Positions 31,871 to 39,947 of a stretch of 40,006 bases of DNA are shown here, one piece after another. The translations under genes and the position numbers were made by a program. The notes beneath the pieces were generated by a model. That model was not told where the DNA came from. It worked only from the letters and a program-made list of their open reading frames with translations, and made no database searches. Source of the stretch: an uncultured Clostridia bacterium (lineage in GTDB: Bacteria > Bacillota > Clostridia > TANB77 > CAG-508); contig CAOMRW010000019.1 of assembly GCA_948485625.1 (NCBI GenBank), positions 1 through 40,006 on the forward strand, read 5' to 3'. The stretch's first letter is position 1; each line of letters begins with the position of its first letter.

Positions 31871-32380
31871 TTACGCTTTTTTAGCTAAAATTGTGAACAT
31901 ATTTCTACCTTCTAATTTTGGTTGTTTTTCAACTACTGAAATATCTTCTAATCTTTCTATAAATTTATTTAAAACTATTTCTCCTGCTTTTGAGTTATTT
32001 ACTTCTCTTCCTCTAAATTTAACTGTTATTTTTACTTTATTTCCATCTTCTAAAAATTTTCTTGCATTTTTAGATTTAAATTCAAAATCATGTTCTTCTA
32101 TATTTGGAGTAACTCTTATTTCTTTTATTTCTAGTACTTTTTGTTTTTTCTTTGCTTCTTTTTCTTTTTTTGCTTGTTCAAATTTATATTTTCCATAGTT
32201 CATTATTTTACAAACTGGTGGTTTTCCATTTGGTGCAACCAATACTAAGTCTAGATTTTCTTCCATTGCTTTTTCTAAAGCTTCTCTTGTTGGAATAACT
32301 CCTAATTTTTCTCCATTTACTCCTATTAATTGAACTTCTTTTTCTCTAATTTGACCATTTATAGGTAATTCTTGTTTTAT
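31871..32380 (-). CDS. infC: translation initiation factor IF-3, ATA start codon
   Basis: Binds the 30S subunit and checks start codon and initiator tRNA. The C-terminal domain (PPVCKIMNYGKYKFEQ; EIRVTPNIEEHDFE; KFRGRE) is complete. The first ATG (32266) would delete the N-terminal domain; reading further upstream in frame gives IKQELPINGQIREKEVQLIG and VNGEKLGVIPTREALEKAME, the conserved IF-3 N-terminus. The frame opens with ATA at 32380, 7 nt after GGAGGTG, giving 169 residues. Non-canonical infC starts (AUU and relatives) are classical and allow IF-3 to repress its own synthesis. It is the first gene of the operon, behind an L20-type leader. Confidence 0.92.
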   Translation of the reverse strand: MKQELPINGQIREKEVQLIGVNGEKLGVIPTREALEKAMEENLDLVLVAPNGKPPVCKIMNYGKYKFEQAKKEKEAKKKQKVLEIKEIRVTPNIEEHDFEFKSKNARKFLEDGNKVKITVKFRGREVNNSKAGEIVLNKFIERLEDISVVEKQPKLEGRNMFTILAKKA

Positions 32381-32412
32381 ATTAAAACACCTCCATAAAT
32401 TTGCATTTCTGC

Positions 32413-32546
32413 ATAAAAAAATTGACTTTTGTTACAAGTCAATTAATCTAAATAAACATAGTTCTTCTCAAAACTTATATTATTTTTTCTGACCTTTTGC
32501 TTCATTTTGCTAAGGTGAGAAGTTAATTGCTTCTTCTTGTAACAAA
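32413..32546 (-). promoter_or_regulatory. L20-type ribosomal protein leader with transcription attenuator
   Basis: The transcript would start near 32544. Its 5' end GTTACAAG and the segment CTTGTAAC (32431-32438) belong to an 11 nt complementarity (TTTGTTACAAG at 32546-32536 versus CTTGTAACAAA at 32438-32428). The second copy overlaps a terminator hairpin ATTGACT...AGTCAAT (32443-32421) followed by a T-run, so the two foldings are mutually exclusive. ACTTCTCACCTTAGC and AAGGTCAG in between recall the L20-binding region known from Firmicutes infC leaders. L20 binding is expected to favour termination. Confidence 0.8.
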
Positions 32547-32550
32547 TATA

Positions 32551-32578
32551 ATTATACCATAAAATTCCTTTTTGTCAA
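32551..32578 (-). promoter_or_regulatory. strong promoter of infC-rpmI-rplT
   Basis: On the minus strand consensus TTGACA (32578-32573), 16 nt spacer and TATAAT (32556-32551) with an extended TGG before it. Confidence 0.85.
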
Positions 32579-32614
32579 GGAATTTTATGATATTTTTGAA
32601 TTTTATTATAATTA

Positions 32615-33496
32615 TTATGCTCTTGGATGAGCTTTTTGATAAATATCTTTTAGTCCTTCATCTTGAAATTGCATATAAACTTGTGTTGAAGAAATATCTG
32701 AATGTCCTAACATTGTTTGTATTGCTTTTAATTCTGCTCCATTTTGTAATAAGTGTGTTGCAAATGAATGTCTTAAAACATGTGGTGTAATATCTTTTGT
32801 TATATGTGCTTGTTCTTTATAATATTTTATTATTTTCCAGAATCCTTGTCTTGTTAATCTTTGTCCATTTACATTTACAAATAGTGCTTTTTCATTATCA
32901 TCTTTAAGCAATATATCTCTTGCATGGTCTGTATATTCTTTTAATGCTTTTAAAGACATTTTTCCTAATGGTATTGTTCTTTGTTTATTTGCTTTTCTGC
33001 AGTTTACACATCCATCATTAAAGTTAACATCATCTATATCTAAAGAAATTATTTCAGTAACTCTCATTCCTGTAGCATATGCAAATTCTAACATTGCTTT
33101 ATCTCTAATACCTTTTAAATCAATATCTTTTGGTTGTTCTAATAATAATTCTACTTCTTTAGATGTTAAAACACATGGTGTTCTCTTTTCTACTTTTGGT
33201 GCTTGTAAATTTCTTGTTGGATCTTTTTTTACTTTTCCTTTTTTTAATACAAATTGGTAAAAAGATCTGATTGATGCTATACATCTTGAAATAGTTGAAG
33301 GTTTTTTTCCTAGTTCTTCTAAATATTCAATGTAATTTTGCATTACTTCTTCATCTACTTTATTATAAAAAACTTCACATCCTTCTATATATCTTCTAAA
33401 TTGTTTTAAATCTCTTTTGTATGATTGTAATGTGTTGTTTGATAATTTTTTTTCACTCTCTAAAAATTCAAAAAAAAGTTTTAATTGTTTCTCCAT
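32615..33496 (-). CDS. xerD: tyrosine recombinase XerD-like
   Basis: Site-specific recombinase resolving chromosome dimers at dif. N-terminal SAM-like core-binding domain (1-100) and catalytic domain with all active residues: R145 (ATGMRVTE), K169, H239-x2-R242 (HVLRHSFATHLL), H265 (LGHSDIS) and Tyr274 (TQVYMQF). The 293-residue length fits XerD. The ribosome binding site is weak (GGTAGGG). It follows spoIIM in the same direction, a common Firmicutes order supporting XerD rather than a phage integrase. Confidence 0.9.
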   Translation of the reverse strand: MEKQLKLFFEFLESEKKLSNNTLQSYKRDLKQFRRYIEGCEVFYNKVDEEVMQNYIEYLEELGKKPSTISRCIASIRSFYQFVLKKGKVKKDPTRNLQAPKVEKRTPCVLTSKEVELLLEQPKDIDLKGIRDKAMLEFAYATGMRVTEIISLDIDDVNFNDGCVNCRKANKQRTIPLGKMSLKALKEYTDHARDILLKDDNEKALFVNVNGQRLTRQGFWKIIKYYKEQAHITKDITPHVLRHSFATHLLQNGAELKAIQTMLGHSDISSTQVYMQFQDEGLKDIYQKAHPRA

Positions 33497-33582
33497 TTTT
33501 CCCTACCCCTATATCAAAATATTTTATTTACATAAATTATGTATATGTTATATCAAACTATTTCAAAAAAGTAAATAGATTT

Positions 33583-34221
33583 TTAAAAATATTTTATAAA
33601 ATTTTTTAGCATATTAGTAGAAATTAGAATCTCAATAACAGATGCTATACATAATACTAACAACATAATGCTAGAAAATATTGTATGTCTAAGTACTTCT
33701 ACTTTAATGTTATCTTTATTTCTATCTTTTACTATTGATTTATATAATTTAAATCCACTTACTCCAATTGCAATTATTCCTGGTATAAATATTATATTTT
33801 GTAATAGTAATGCTATGAGCATAAATAGAATTCCTTTTCCCATTCCCATAATTGCTATAATTGCTGATATAGTATATCCTAAACAAAATCCTCTATATAA
33901 TATAATTCCAAAAACTATTGGTATTCCTATTACTGTTGTACCAAAAAACCATAATGTTGTTGCCAATACTATATTTTGAATTATTGCTGTTTTTATTAAT
34001 CTTATATTACTCAATTCTTCTGTATTTTTAAGTTTTTCTATAAAATTATTTAAATATGATGTTATTTCAGATATTTGTGCTTCTTGTGTGTTATTTATGA
34101 ACATTACTCCTAAGAAAATTCCTATTATAAATATTAATGTAACTAAAATATATTCTTTGCTATTATTTACTATGTGCTGATAAATTATATTTCTTATACC
34201 TAATTGTTTATTTTTTTTCAT
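33583..34221 (-). CDS. spoIIM: stage II sporulation protein M
   Basis: 212-residue membrane protein with five to six hydrophobic segments; part of the SpoIIDMP engulfment machine, which anchors cell-wall hydrolases at the engulfing membrane. LGVMFINNTQ near the N-terminus and the membrane stretch FGTTVIGIPIVFGIILYRGF, with GFCLGYTISAI, are typical of SpoIIM. AAGGAGAATATTA precedes the ATG. It is adjacent to xerD. Confidence 0.88.
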   Translation of the reverse strand: MKKNKQLGIRNIIYQHIVNNSKEYILVTLIFIIGIFLGVMFINNTQEAQISEITSYLNNFIEKLKNTEELSNIRLIKTAIIQNIVLATTLWFFGTTVIGIPIVFGIILYRGFCLGYTISAIIAIMGMGKGILFMLIALLLQNIIFIPGIIAIGVSGFKLYKSIVKDRNKDNIKVEVLRHTIFSSIMLLVLCIASVIEILISTNMLKNFIKYF

Positions 34222-34322
34222 TAATATTCTCCTTATCTTTTCACATTATTTATACATAATATGTATTCAATAAAGATACTTTTAGAACTATTTCATTTTC
34301 TTATTTTCATTTTTTGTTTTCT

Positions 34323-34436
34323 ACAAAATTCGATAAAAAAGTGAAACAAATTTGGACTGTCCCAAATGTTTCACTTCCCACAAAATTCGACAAAAAAATG
34401 AAACAAGTTTGGACTGTCCCAAATGTTTCATTTTTT
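34323..34436 (+). repeat. two tandem 57 bp GGACTGTCCC-type units
   Basis: Units at 34323-34379 and 34380-34436 share ACAAAATTCGAYAAAAAA, RTGAAACAARTTTGGACTGT and CCCAAATGTTTCAYTT. An inverted third copy lies at 28126-28175. Each unit can fold through TGAAACA/TGTTTCA and GGAC/GTCC. The array abuts the 3' end of the EndoQ-like gene (34440). Nothing else is seen between 34222 and 34439. Confidence 0.75.
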
Positions 34437-34439
34437 ACA

Positions 34440-35628
34440 TTATATTATTTTTCCATAGTTTCCTCCTCCACCAGATTGAACTTTTGCTTGTCCTTTTCTT
34501 GCTTTTTCTATAGAGTTCGCTACTTTTTCTCCTACAACTGCTTCTATATCATCTTTTGATAATTTATGTAATATATTCATTTCTGTCTCAAATGATTCTA
34601 ATAGTTTTTCTATTGTTTTTCCTCCTACTCCTGGAATAAATCCTAGTGGGATTTGGTATATATATGGTGGTCTATTTTCTGGACTTTTAGTTTCTTTTTT
34701 ATCTTTTATTAATTCAATTCTGTCAAAAACTCCAAATGTTACTTTTTCGCTTCCACATTTTGGACATTTTAAAATTGGTTCTTTTGTTTCTATACTTGAA
34801 TTACAATTATCACAATATGTTCTATGATATTTTCCAAGTTTTGGGTCTAGTCCATAGTTTGCGATTATTTTTCTTCCTTCTTCGTTTTTTAGTGCTTTTA
34901 CTACTTCTTTAAATGATATGTCTTCTACTTGCATTTTGTTGTATTCTCTTGCTATTTTTGGAAGTGAGTGTGCATCTGAATTTGTTACAAATGTTTTATT
35001 TTCTAGTTCTGTTATTTCATCTGCTAGAAATGTATCTGAGCTTAATCCTAGTTCTACAGCAAATATTTTTTCGTATTTTTCTTTAAATATGTCTTTTAAT
35101 CTGTCTGAACAATTTCCATAGTAGCTTTTGAATGGTGTGAATATGTGTGCTGGTATTAGTATTCCATTGTGCTTTTCTACTATGTCTATTAATTCATATC
35201 CTGATATATTTGACCTTTGTGTACTTAATGTTATGTTCTTTATGTGTTTACTCATTTCATTTGAAAATGCTTTTATGTCTTTTAAATATGGAAAGAAACA
35301 TACATTGTGTGCTGCTCCTGATTTTCCATTTCTTCCTTTTTCTGATGTTTCTACTTCACTTCCTAAAAGAATGCATACTTTGTCTTTATATATAATTCCT
35401 CCATCTTTTAATTCATATGCTTCTCCTGTTTTTAAAAAGTTTTCTATGTCTTCTATTACATATGGTGATGCGCAATCTATTATTCCGACAAATGTTTATT
35501 CCTTTTCTTTCTGCACATTCTTTTGCAATATTAGCAAAGTTTAGGCTTCTAGCTGCTGTTATTTTTATTGGTTTTCCACTTTCTGACCTTCCTATGTGTA
35601 TATGTAAGTCTGCAAATACTTCGTACAT
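34440..35628 (-). pseudogene. endonuclease Q-like PHP-domain nuclease, single-base frameshift
   Basis: The PHP-family nuclease begins MYEVFADLHIHIGRSESGKP (metal-binding HxH) with GAGGAAC before the ATG at 35628, and runs to about residue 45 (AERKGINI). There the frame shifts: one extra base near 35492-35495 (ATTTGTCGG, on the minus strand). The other frame continues VGIIDCASPYVIEDIENFL, GSEVETSEKG, PAHIFTPFKSYYG, TNSDAHS (PHP metal ligands), a zinc finger CDNC...CPKC and a helix-hairpin-helix PLGFIPGVGGKTIEKLL. Known EndoQ enzymes cut DNA 5' to deaminated bases (uracil, hypoxanthine). All domains are present, so a sequencing error or very recent mutation is likely. Confidence 0.75.
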
Positions 35629-35652
35629 TTTTGTTCCTCTTCCTTTATTTTT

Positions 35653-36444
35653 TTAATTTGTAATTGTTTTTTTATCTTCTATATTTTTAAGAATATTTCT
35701 AGTTGTTTCTTCTGTAAATAGTGGTCTATTATTTTTAGGAACTTCTTGAAACATTTCTTTTTTTATTTCTTTATATCTTTTACTTATTAATGAATCAATT
35801 TGTGGTTCATATTGATTAGCTATTTTTTTTATAAAGTCTATTAATTCATCTGTTTCATTGTATGTTTTTACTAGTTTTCTTATTGCTTTTATTTCTACAA
35901 ATTCTCCCATATTTATTTCTTCTAACATGTCTATAAACTGAGAAAATATTTCTATATATCTGTTATATTCATTTCTTAAGTTTCTGTGTATTAGTAAAAC
36001 CATTGCTTCATCTGGGTTAAATCCAATTCTTTCTGGTCTATCTAAAATCATTCCTCCAAATTGTTCTACTAATTCTAATATGTCACTTTCTTTTTCTCTT
36101 GGTTTACTTCCACTATATCTATTTACTTCTTCACATATTTTACAAAATCTTTTATCAAATCCTAATGTTTCTAAATATTCTGCTCCTCTTTTTGCATATG
36201 TTCTAATTTTATCTAGACTACTAGCATTTTCTACTTTTTTACAATTGCATAATAAACATGCTGTTAATACTAAATTTTCATCTAAGTCTAGTTTATTGTA
36301 TTTTAGGAATAATCTTGCTAATTCTGTTTTTATAATAACAGATTTATTAAAGTATATTTTTTCTTTTTTTGATAAATAGTACATTATTTCCATTTTGGCT
36401 GTTAAATTTTTTTCTTCTAATATATATTTTGCAAATGTATTCAT
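35653..36444 (-). CDS. uncharacterised protein with degenerate HD-domain-like fold
   Basis: About 263 residues, mostly helical, no signal peptide or membrane segment. The middle section (LVLTACLLCNCKKVENASSL; AKRGAEYLETLGFDKRFCKI; EVNRYSG) follows the spacing of HD-domain phosphohydrolases (LLHDIGK, HxxxGAxxLxxLGF, HHE), but the metal-binding His/Asp are replaced (LCNCKKV), so it would not be an active hydrolase. The longest frame starts at 36462; the ATG at 36444 (MNTFAKYIL) has GGAAGGATG upstream and is preferred. It lies 24 nt upstream of the EndoQ-like gene and is probably co-transcribed with it. Confidence 0.6.
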   Translation of the reverse strand: MNTFAKYILEEKNLTAKMEIMYYLSKKEKIYFNKSVIIKTELARLFLKYNKLDLDENLVLTACLLCNCKKVENASSLDKIRTYAKRGAEYLETLGFDKRFCKICEEVNRYSGSKPREKESDILELVEQFGGMILDRPERIGFNPDEAMVLLIHRNLRNEYNRYIEIFSQFIDMLEEINMGEFVEIKAIRKLVKTYNETDELIDFIKKIANQYEPQIDSLISKRYKEIKKEMFQEVPKNNRPLFTEETTRNILKNIEDKKTITN

Positions 36445-36630
36445 AAACATACATCCTTCCATATTTCTTTAGTGCATTATTCTTACAATTTTATTATAAA
36501 TTAATCACATTGTTTTTTCAATAATTTTGTCGAAATTCAAATATTACATTTATATTACATTATAGTTATTCTAACTTGTTATTAAACTATTTCCTTTACG
36601 GCTAATTAACTTCTATTATATACTTGCAAA

Positions 36631-37065
36631 TTACAAATTCTTTATAGCATTTCTTGCAAGTTCATCACATCTATTATTATATTCATTATCACTATGCCCT
36701 TTTACTTTAATGAATTTGACTTTATGTATTTTTGTCATTTTATAAATTTCTTCCCAAATTTCTTTATTTTTAACTGGTTCTTTATTGGATGTCTTCCAAT
36801 TATTTTTTTGCCAATTATAAATCCATCCTTGTGAAAATCCATTTACTAAATATGCGCTATCACTGTATAAATCTACTTCACATGGAAATTTCAATAATCT
36901 TAATCCTTCTAATGCTGCTGTTAATTCCATTACATTATTAGTTGTATCTTTTTTTCCTCCTGAAATTTCTTTTTTGTTATTTTTATACATTAAAATTGCT
37001 CCCCACCCTCCTGGTCCTGGGTTTCCTGAACATGCTCCATCAGTATATATAATTACTTTTTCCAT
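36631..37065 (-). CDS. rnhA: ribonuclease HI
   Basis: Cuts the RNA strand of RNA-DNA hybrids. Catalytic residues are all present: Asp in YTDGACSGNPGPGG, Glu in MELTAALEGL, Asp in SDSAYLVNG and Asp in NRCDELARNA. The handle region (INWQKNNWKTSN-like) is present. The longest frame starts at 37086; AAAGGAAG before the ATG at 37065 (MEKVIIYTDG) makes that the better start, giving 144 residues. Confidence 0.95.
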   Translation of the reverse strand: MEKVIIYTDGACSGNPGPGGWGAILMYKNNKKEISGGKKDTTNNVMELTAALEGLRLLKFPCEVDLYSDSAYLVNGFSQGWIYNWQKNNWKTSNKEPVKNKEIWEEIYKMTKIHKVKFIKVKGHSDNEYNNRCDELARNAIKNL

Positions 37066-37202
37066 TAATTTTCTTCCTTTCATCATTCTTAAATTGTTTA
37101 TAATATTTTAAATCTATGCTTTTCTTGTAGTTTTCTATATTTTGTGATATTATATCAATATAATTAAAATTTAACAATAGTTTTTGAAAGAAGGGTATTT
37201 GT

Positions 37203-38438
37203 ATGAGTAAAGTTTTGGGTATTATTGCAGAATATAATCCATTTCATAATGGTCATTTATATCATTTAGAAAAATCAAAAGAGTTAACTGGTTGTGATTA
37301 TACTATTGCTATTATTAGTGGAAATTTTACTCAACGTGGTTCTACTTCTTTAATTGATAAATGGGAAAAAGCTAAAATCGCTCTTTTAAATGGTGTTGAT
37401 TTGGTTATTGAGCTTCCTGTTTTATATTCAATTTCTAGTAGTGAGAATTTTGCTGATGGTAATGTTAAAATATTGAATTCTCTTGGAGTTGTTGATTATA
37501 TTTCTTTTGGTTCTGAGTGTGATGATATAAATATTTTGAATAAAATTGCTGATATTTTATATAGTGAGCCTAAAGATTTTAAAGATTTTCTTTCAATTGA
37601 ATTAAAGAAAGGTTTATCTTTTCCAAAGGCTCGTGAAAATGCTTTATTAAAGTATATTAATGAAGATAAAACATTCTCAAATATTTTGTCTTCTCCTAAT
37701 AATATTTTAGGTATTGAATATTTGAAAGCTCTTAAAAAGTATAATAGCAAAATAAATCCTGTTTGTGTTCATAGGTTTAATTCTGAATATAATAGTAATA
37801 ATTTTTCAGATAATATTGCTAGTAGTACAGCTATTAGGTCTTTAGTTAAAGATGGTAATTTTGATATTATTAAAGATTTAGTACCTTTTGAAACTTATTC
37901 TATTTTAATGGATAATGTTAACAATGGTCATATTGTTTCTGATTTAAGTGTTTTTGAAAAAGAAATTATATATGTTTTGAGGAAGATGAGTATTGATGAG
38001 ATTGCTAATATTCCCGATGTGTCTGAGGGTTTAGAATTTTCTATTAAAAATGCTGTGAATTCTTGTAATACTTTAAATGAATTATTGAATATTGTAAAGT
38101 CAAAACGATATACTCTTACTAGGCTTCAAAGAATTTTTTTATATGCTTTACTTGGTATTACAAAAAAAGATATGGAACTTTCTAAAAATGTTTTGCCTTA
38201 TGTTAGAGTTTTAGGTTTTAATGAGAATGGCAAAAATCTTATTTCTGAAATTTCTAAAAAGAATCCTAATGTTCAAATTATAACATCTGTTAAAAGGTTT
38301 GTTGATAATAATTCTGATATTAATTTAAAAGGGTTGCTTGATAAAGATATATTTGCTACTAATGTTTATACCTTGGGTTTTAAAAATAATTCTGAAAGTA
38401 ACTTAGATTTTAAAAATAGAATTATACATATTGATTAA
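37203..38438 (+). CDS. tmcAL: tRNA(Met) cytidine acetate ligase
   Basis: ATP-dependent enzyme that makes N4-acetylcytidine at the wobble position of elongator tRNA(Met) from acetate. The N-terminal nucleotidyltransferase fold has GIIAEYNPFHNGHLYHL (HxGH motif), SGNFTQRGSTSLIDKW and ELPVLYSISSSENFADG, all typical of the YlbM/TmcAL family; 411 residues is normal. GAAGGGT precedes the ATG. It is transcribed divergently from rnhA and followed by a terminator. Confidence 0.93.
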   Translation: MSKVLGIIAEYNPFHNGHLYHLEKSKELTGCDYTIAIISGNFTQRGSTSLIDKWEKAKIALLNGVDLVIELPVLYSISSSENFADGNVKILNSLGVVDYISFGSECDDINILNKIADILYSEPKDFKDFLSIELKKGLSFPKARENALLKYINEDKTFSNILSSPNNILGIEYLKALKKYNSKINPVCVHRFNSEYNSNNFSDNIASSTAIRSLVKDGNFDIIKDLVPFETYSILMDNVNNGHIVSDLSVFEKEIIYVLRKMSIDEIANIPDVSEGLEFSIKNAVNSCNTLNELLNIVKSKRYTLTRLQRIFLYALLGITKKDMELSKNVLPYVRVLGFNENGKNLISEISKKNPNVQIITSVKRFVDNNSDINLKGLLDKDIFATNVYTLGFKNNSESNLDFKNRIIHID

Positions 38439-38449
38439 AAATAATATTG

Positions 38450-38487
38450 AAAAGGACAAAGTTAAAATTATCTAACTTTGTCCTTTT
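38450..38487 (+). terminator. terminator of tmcAL
   Basis: AAAAGGACAAAGTTA (38450-38464) and its exact complement (38473-38487) with an 8 nt loop, ending in TTTT. Confidence 0.85.
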
Positions 38488-38508
38488 ACTTATCAATTAC
38501 TAATTGAT

Positions 38509-38554
38509 GTTGCCATTATATAATAAAAGACTGATATTATCAACTAATCATCAG
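38509..38554 (-). repeat. terminator-like direct repeat downstream of the accessory gene
   Basis: GTTGCCATTATATAATAAAA followed by GACTGATATTATCAACTAAT and CATCAG. It is similar in order and sequence to 39901-39947. Read on the minus strand it forms a CTGAT...ATCAG hairpin followed by TCTTTTATTATATAAT, so it can end the 38729-39856 gene. A small ATCAATT/AATTGAT palindrome lies next to it at about 38492-38508. The rest of 38555-38728 shows nothing I can identify. Confidence 0.6.
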
Positions 38555-38728
38555 CCATATATATTGTAATTTGTTAAGTCGACAAATCTTTTTTAGTACT
38601 TTTCTTTCGTCAACTCACAAATCTAATTCTTATAATGCTACAATATTACTCATATTAAAACCACTTTGTCAAACGATATACACAATTTAAGAAATCGCCA
38701 GTTAAGCATCTAATCTTAATGATGTCAA

Positions 38729-39856
38729 TTACGGAATATAAATTTTGCATATTTCACTATTTAAAGCAATTGGAAGCCATTCCATTTTTTGATACTTTTT
38801 CATTATTTCCATGCCCCAGCAGATAGCAACCTTATCTATCTCTTGTTGAATATTTTCTTCTGTAAGTTCTTTTTCTGTAAGGTGCTTGTTATTTTTATGT
38901 ATCGAACCATTCCATTCTTCGCTATTAATTAGAAGGCTTTTTCTATCCTTAAAAGTTAAATTATTGGGAATTTTCTTATTTAATCGATATTTCTCCAATT
39001 CCCAAATAAGTATTACTTTTTTATGTGGATTGTTTTTTTCTCTTTCAATTGCTTCCTGTAATTGACTTTGAAATGCCATTTCATGTAATTCTGGTTGACT
39101 ATTCAAGTAGTTCTTTATTGCCATTTCTTCATTATGTTGTATTTCTTCTATGCGTTGATAGTCAGTATCCTGATAATTAACAACGTATGGACTTTCACTA
39201 GTTATTGGTCTATTTTCATACCATAGTTGCTCCGCTATAGGAGGTTTTACTGTAAAAATTGATGACCCCAAGCTATAGTCAAGTTTCGATATATCTTGAT
39301 AATTAGTAAGCCATGAATCATTACGATGGTAAAGATTTAGTAAATATAGTGCAGCTAAAGCATGAAGAAATGCTTTGACATTTCCCTTTTGTAACGATAA
39401 ATATCTATCATGCTTTACTGCCTGATAAGCTTTTTCCCAATAAGTACCCTGCCTTTTATGAGCGTTCTTTAAAGGTTTTAAAATACGATTTTCATCTTTT
39501 GTTAAATTAAAAAATGGAGCTACAACCATTACGATTTTGTTATGAGTTTGCCATTTCATATCAATTAATTTCAAGCAATCTTCATCAAAATAAAGATTCT
39601 TATCTCCTCTTGATTTTGTACCACCATTGTCAAAATACAATTCTTTCGATATAGCCTCAATTTGAACACAACAACGCACCAGTAAATCCGCAATGTAAGG
39701 AGAAAAAGTTTCAAGCTTTGAATTAGATGATTGAACAACTATACTACCATTAGAATTTATTTGTACTTCATCAGTAAAGAAAATATATTTAGACAATTCT
39801 ATTGCTTCTTTTTCAAGATTTAAATATGTTTGCCAAAAAATATCTGTTTTTTTCAT
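38729..39856 (-). CDS. uncharacterised accessory protein, possible HEPN-like
   Basis: About 375 residues, soluble, not assigned to a family I know. Residues about 55-75 (IADLLVRCCVQIEAISKELY) and 140-180 (GTYWEKAYQAVKHDRYLSLQ, then KGNVKAFLHALAALYLLN) are helical; the AVKHDR segment followed by a long Ala/Leu helix resembles HEPN-type helical proteins, but this is a weak inference. The C-terminal half is charged and Gln/Glu-rich. GAGGAG lies before the ATG at 39856; the longer frame uses a TTG at 39862. Base and codon use looks less A/T-biased than its neighbours, and it is bracketed by two related repeats, both suggesting a transferred cassette. Confidence 0.45.
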   Translation of the reverse strand: MKKTDIFWQTYLNLEKEAIELSKYIFFTDEVQINSNGSIVVQSSNSKLETFSPYIADLLVRCCVQIEAISKELYFDNGGTKSRGDKNLYFDEDCLKLIDMKWQTHNKIVMVVAPFFNLTKDENRILKPLKNAHKRQGTYWEKAYQAVKHDRYLSLQKGNVKAFLHALAALYLLNLYHRNDSWLTNYQDISKLDYSLGSSIFTVKPPIAEQLWYENRPITSESPYVVNYQDTDYQRIEEIQHNEEMAIKNYLNSQPELHEMAFQSQLQEAIEREKNNPHKKVILIWELEKYRLNKKIPNNLTFKDRKSLLINSEEWNGSIHKNNKHLTEKELTEENIQQEIDKVAICWGMEIMKKYQKMEWLPIALNSEICKIYIP

Positions 39857-39900
39857 TTTCAAAACTCCTCTTCAAAGACTAAAATAAATTACTATCTTTT

Positions 39901-39947
39901 GTTAGCATTATATAATAAAAGGTAGATAATTTCAACTGATTATCTCC
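39901..39947 (-). repeat. terminator-like direct repeat upstream of the accessory gene
   Basis: GTTAGCATTATATAATAAAA followed by GGTAGATAATTTCAACTGAT and TATCTCC. It matches 38509-38554 in orientation, especially CATTATATAATAAAAG and TCAACT. On the minus strand GAGATAAT...ATTATCT folds and is followed by a TTTTATTATATAAT run, so it may terminate a gene lying beyond the window. Bases 39948-40006 hold only A/T-rich sequence with a repeated GATWATGTCATA. Confidence 0.6.

Noticed and set aside
31871..32266. IF-3 starting at the first ATG (131 residues)
   Set aside because: It would remove the conserved N-terminal domain, which is fully present upstream in frame with a well-spaced ribosome binding site before ATA.
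32615..33496. Phage or integrative-element integrase
   Set aside because: Length, catalytic motifs and adjacency to spoIIM fit the housekeeping XerD, and no phage genes or attachment repeats are nearby.
34323..34436. CRISPR-like repeat array
   Set aside because: There are only two adjacent units with no spacers, the repeat spans the whole period, and no cas genes are near.
34440..35628. Two separate genes, one at 35413-35628 and one at 34440-35255
   Set aside because: The sequence between them encodes the missing middle of the same PHP nuclease in a shifted frame; the smaller downstream start has no ribosome binding site.
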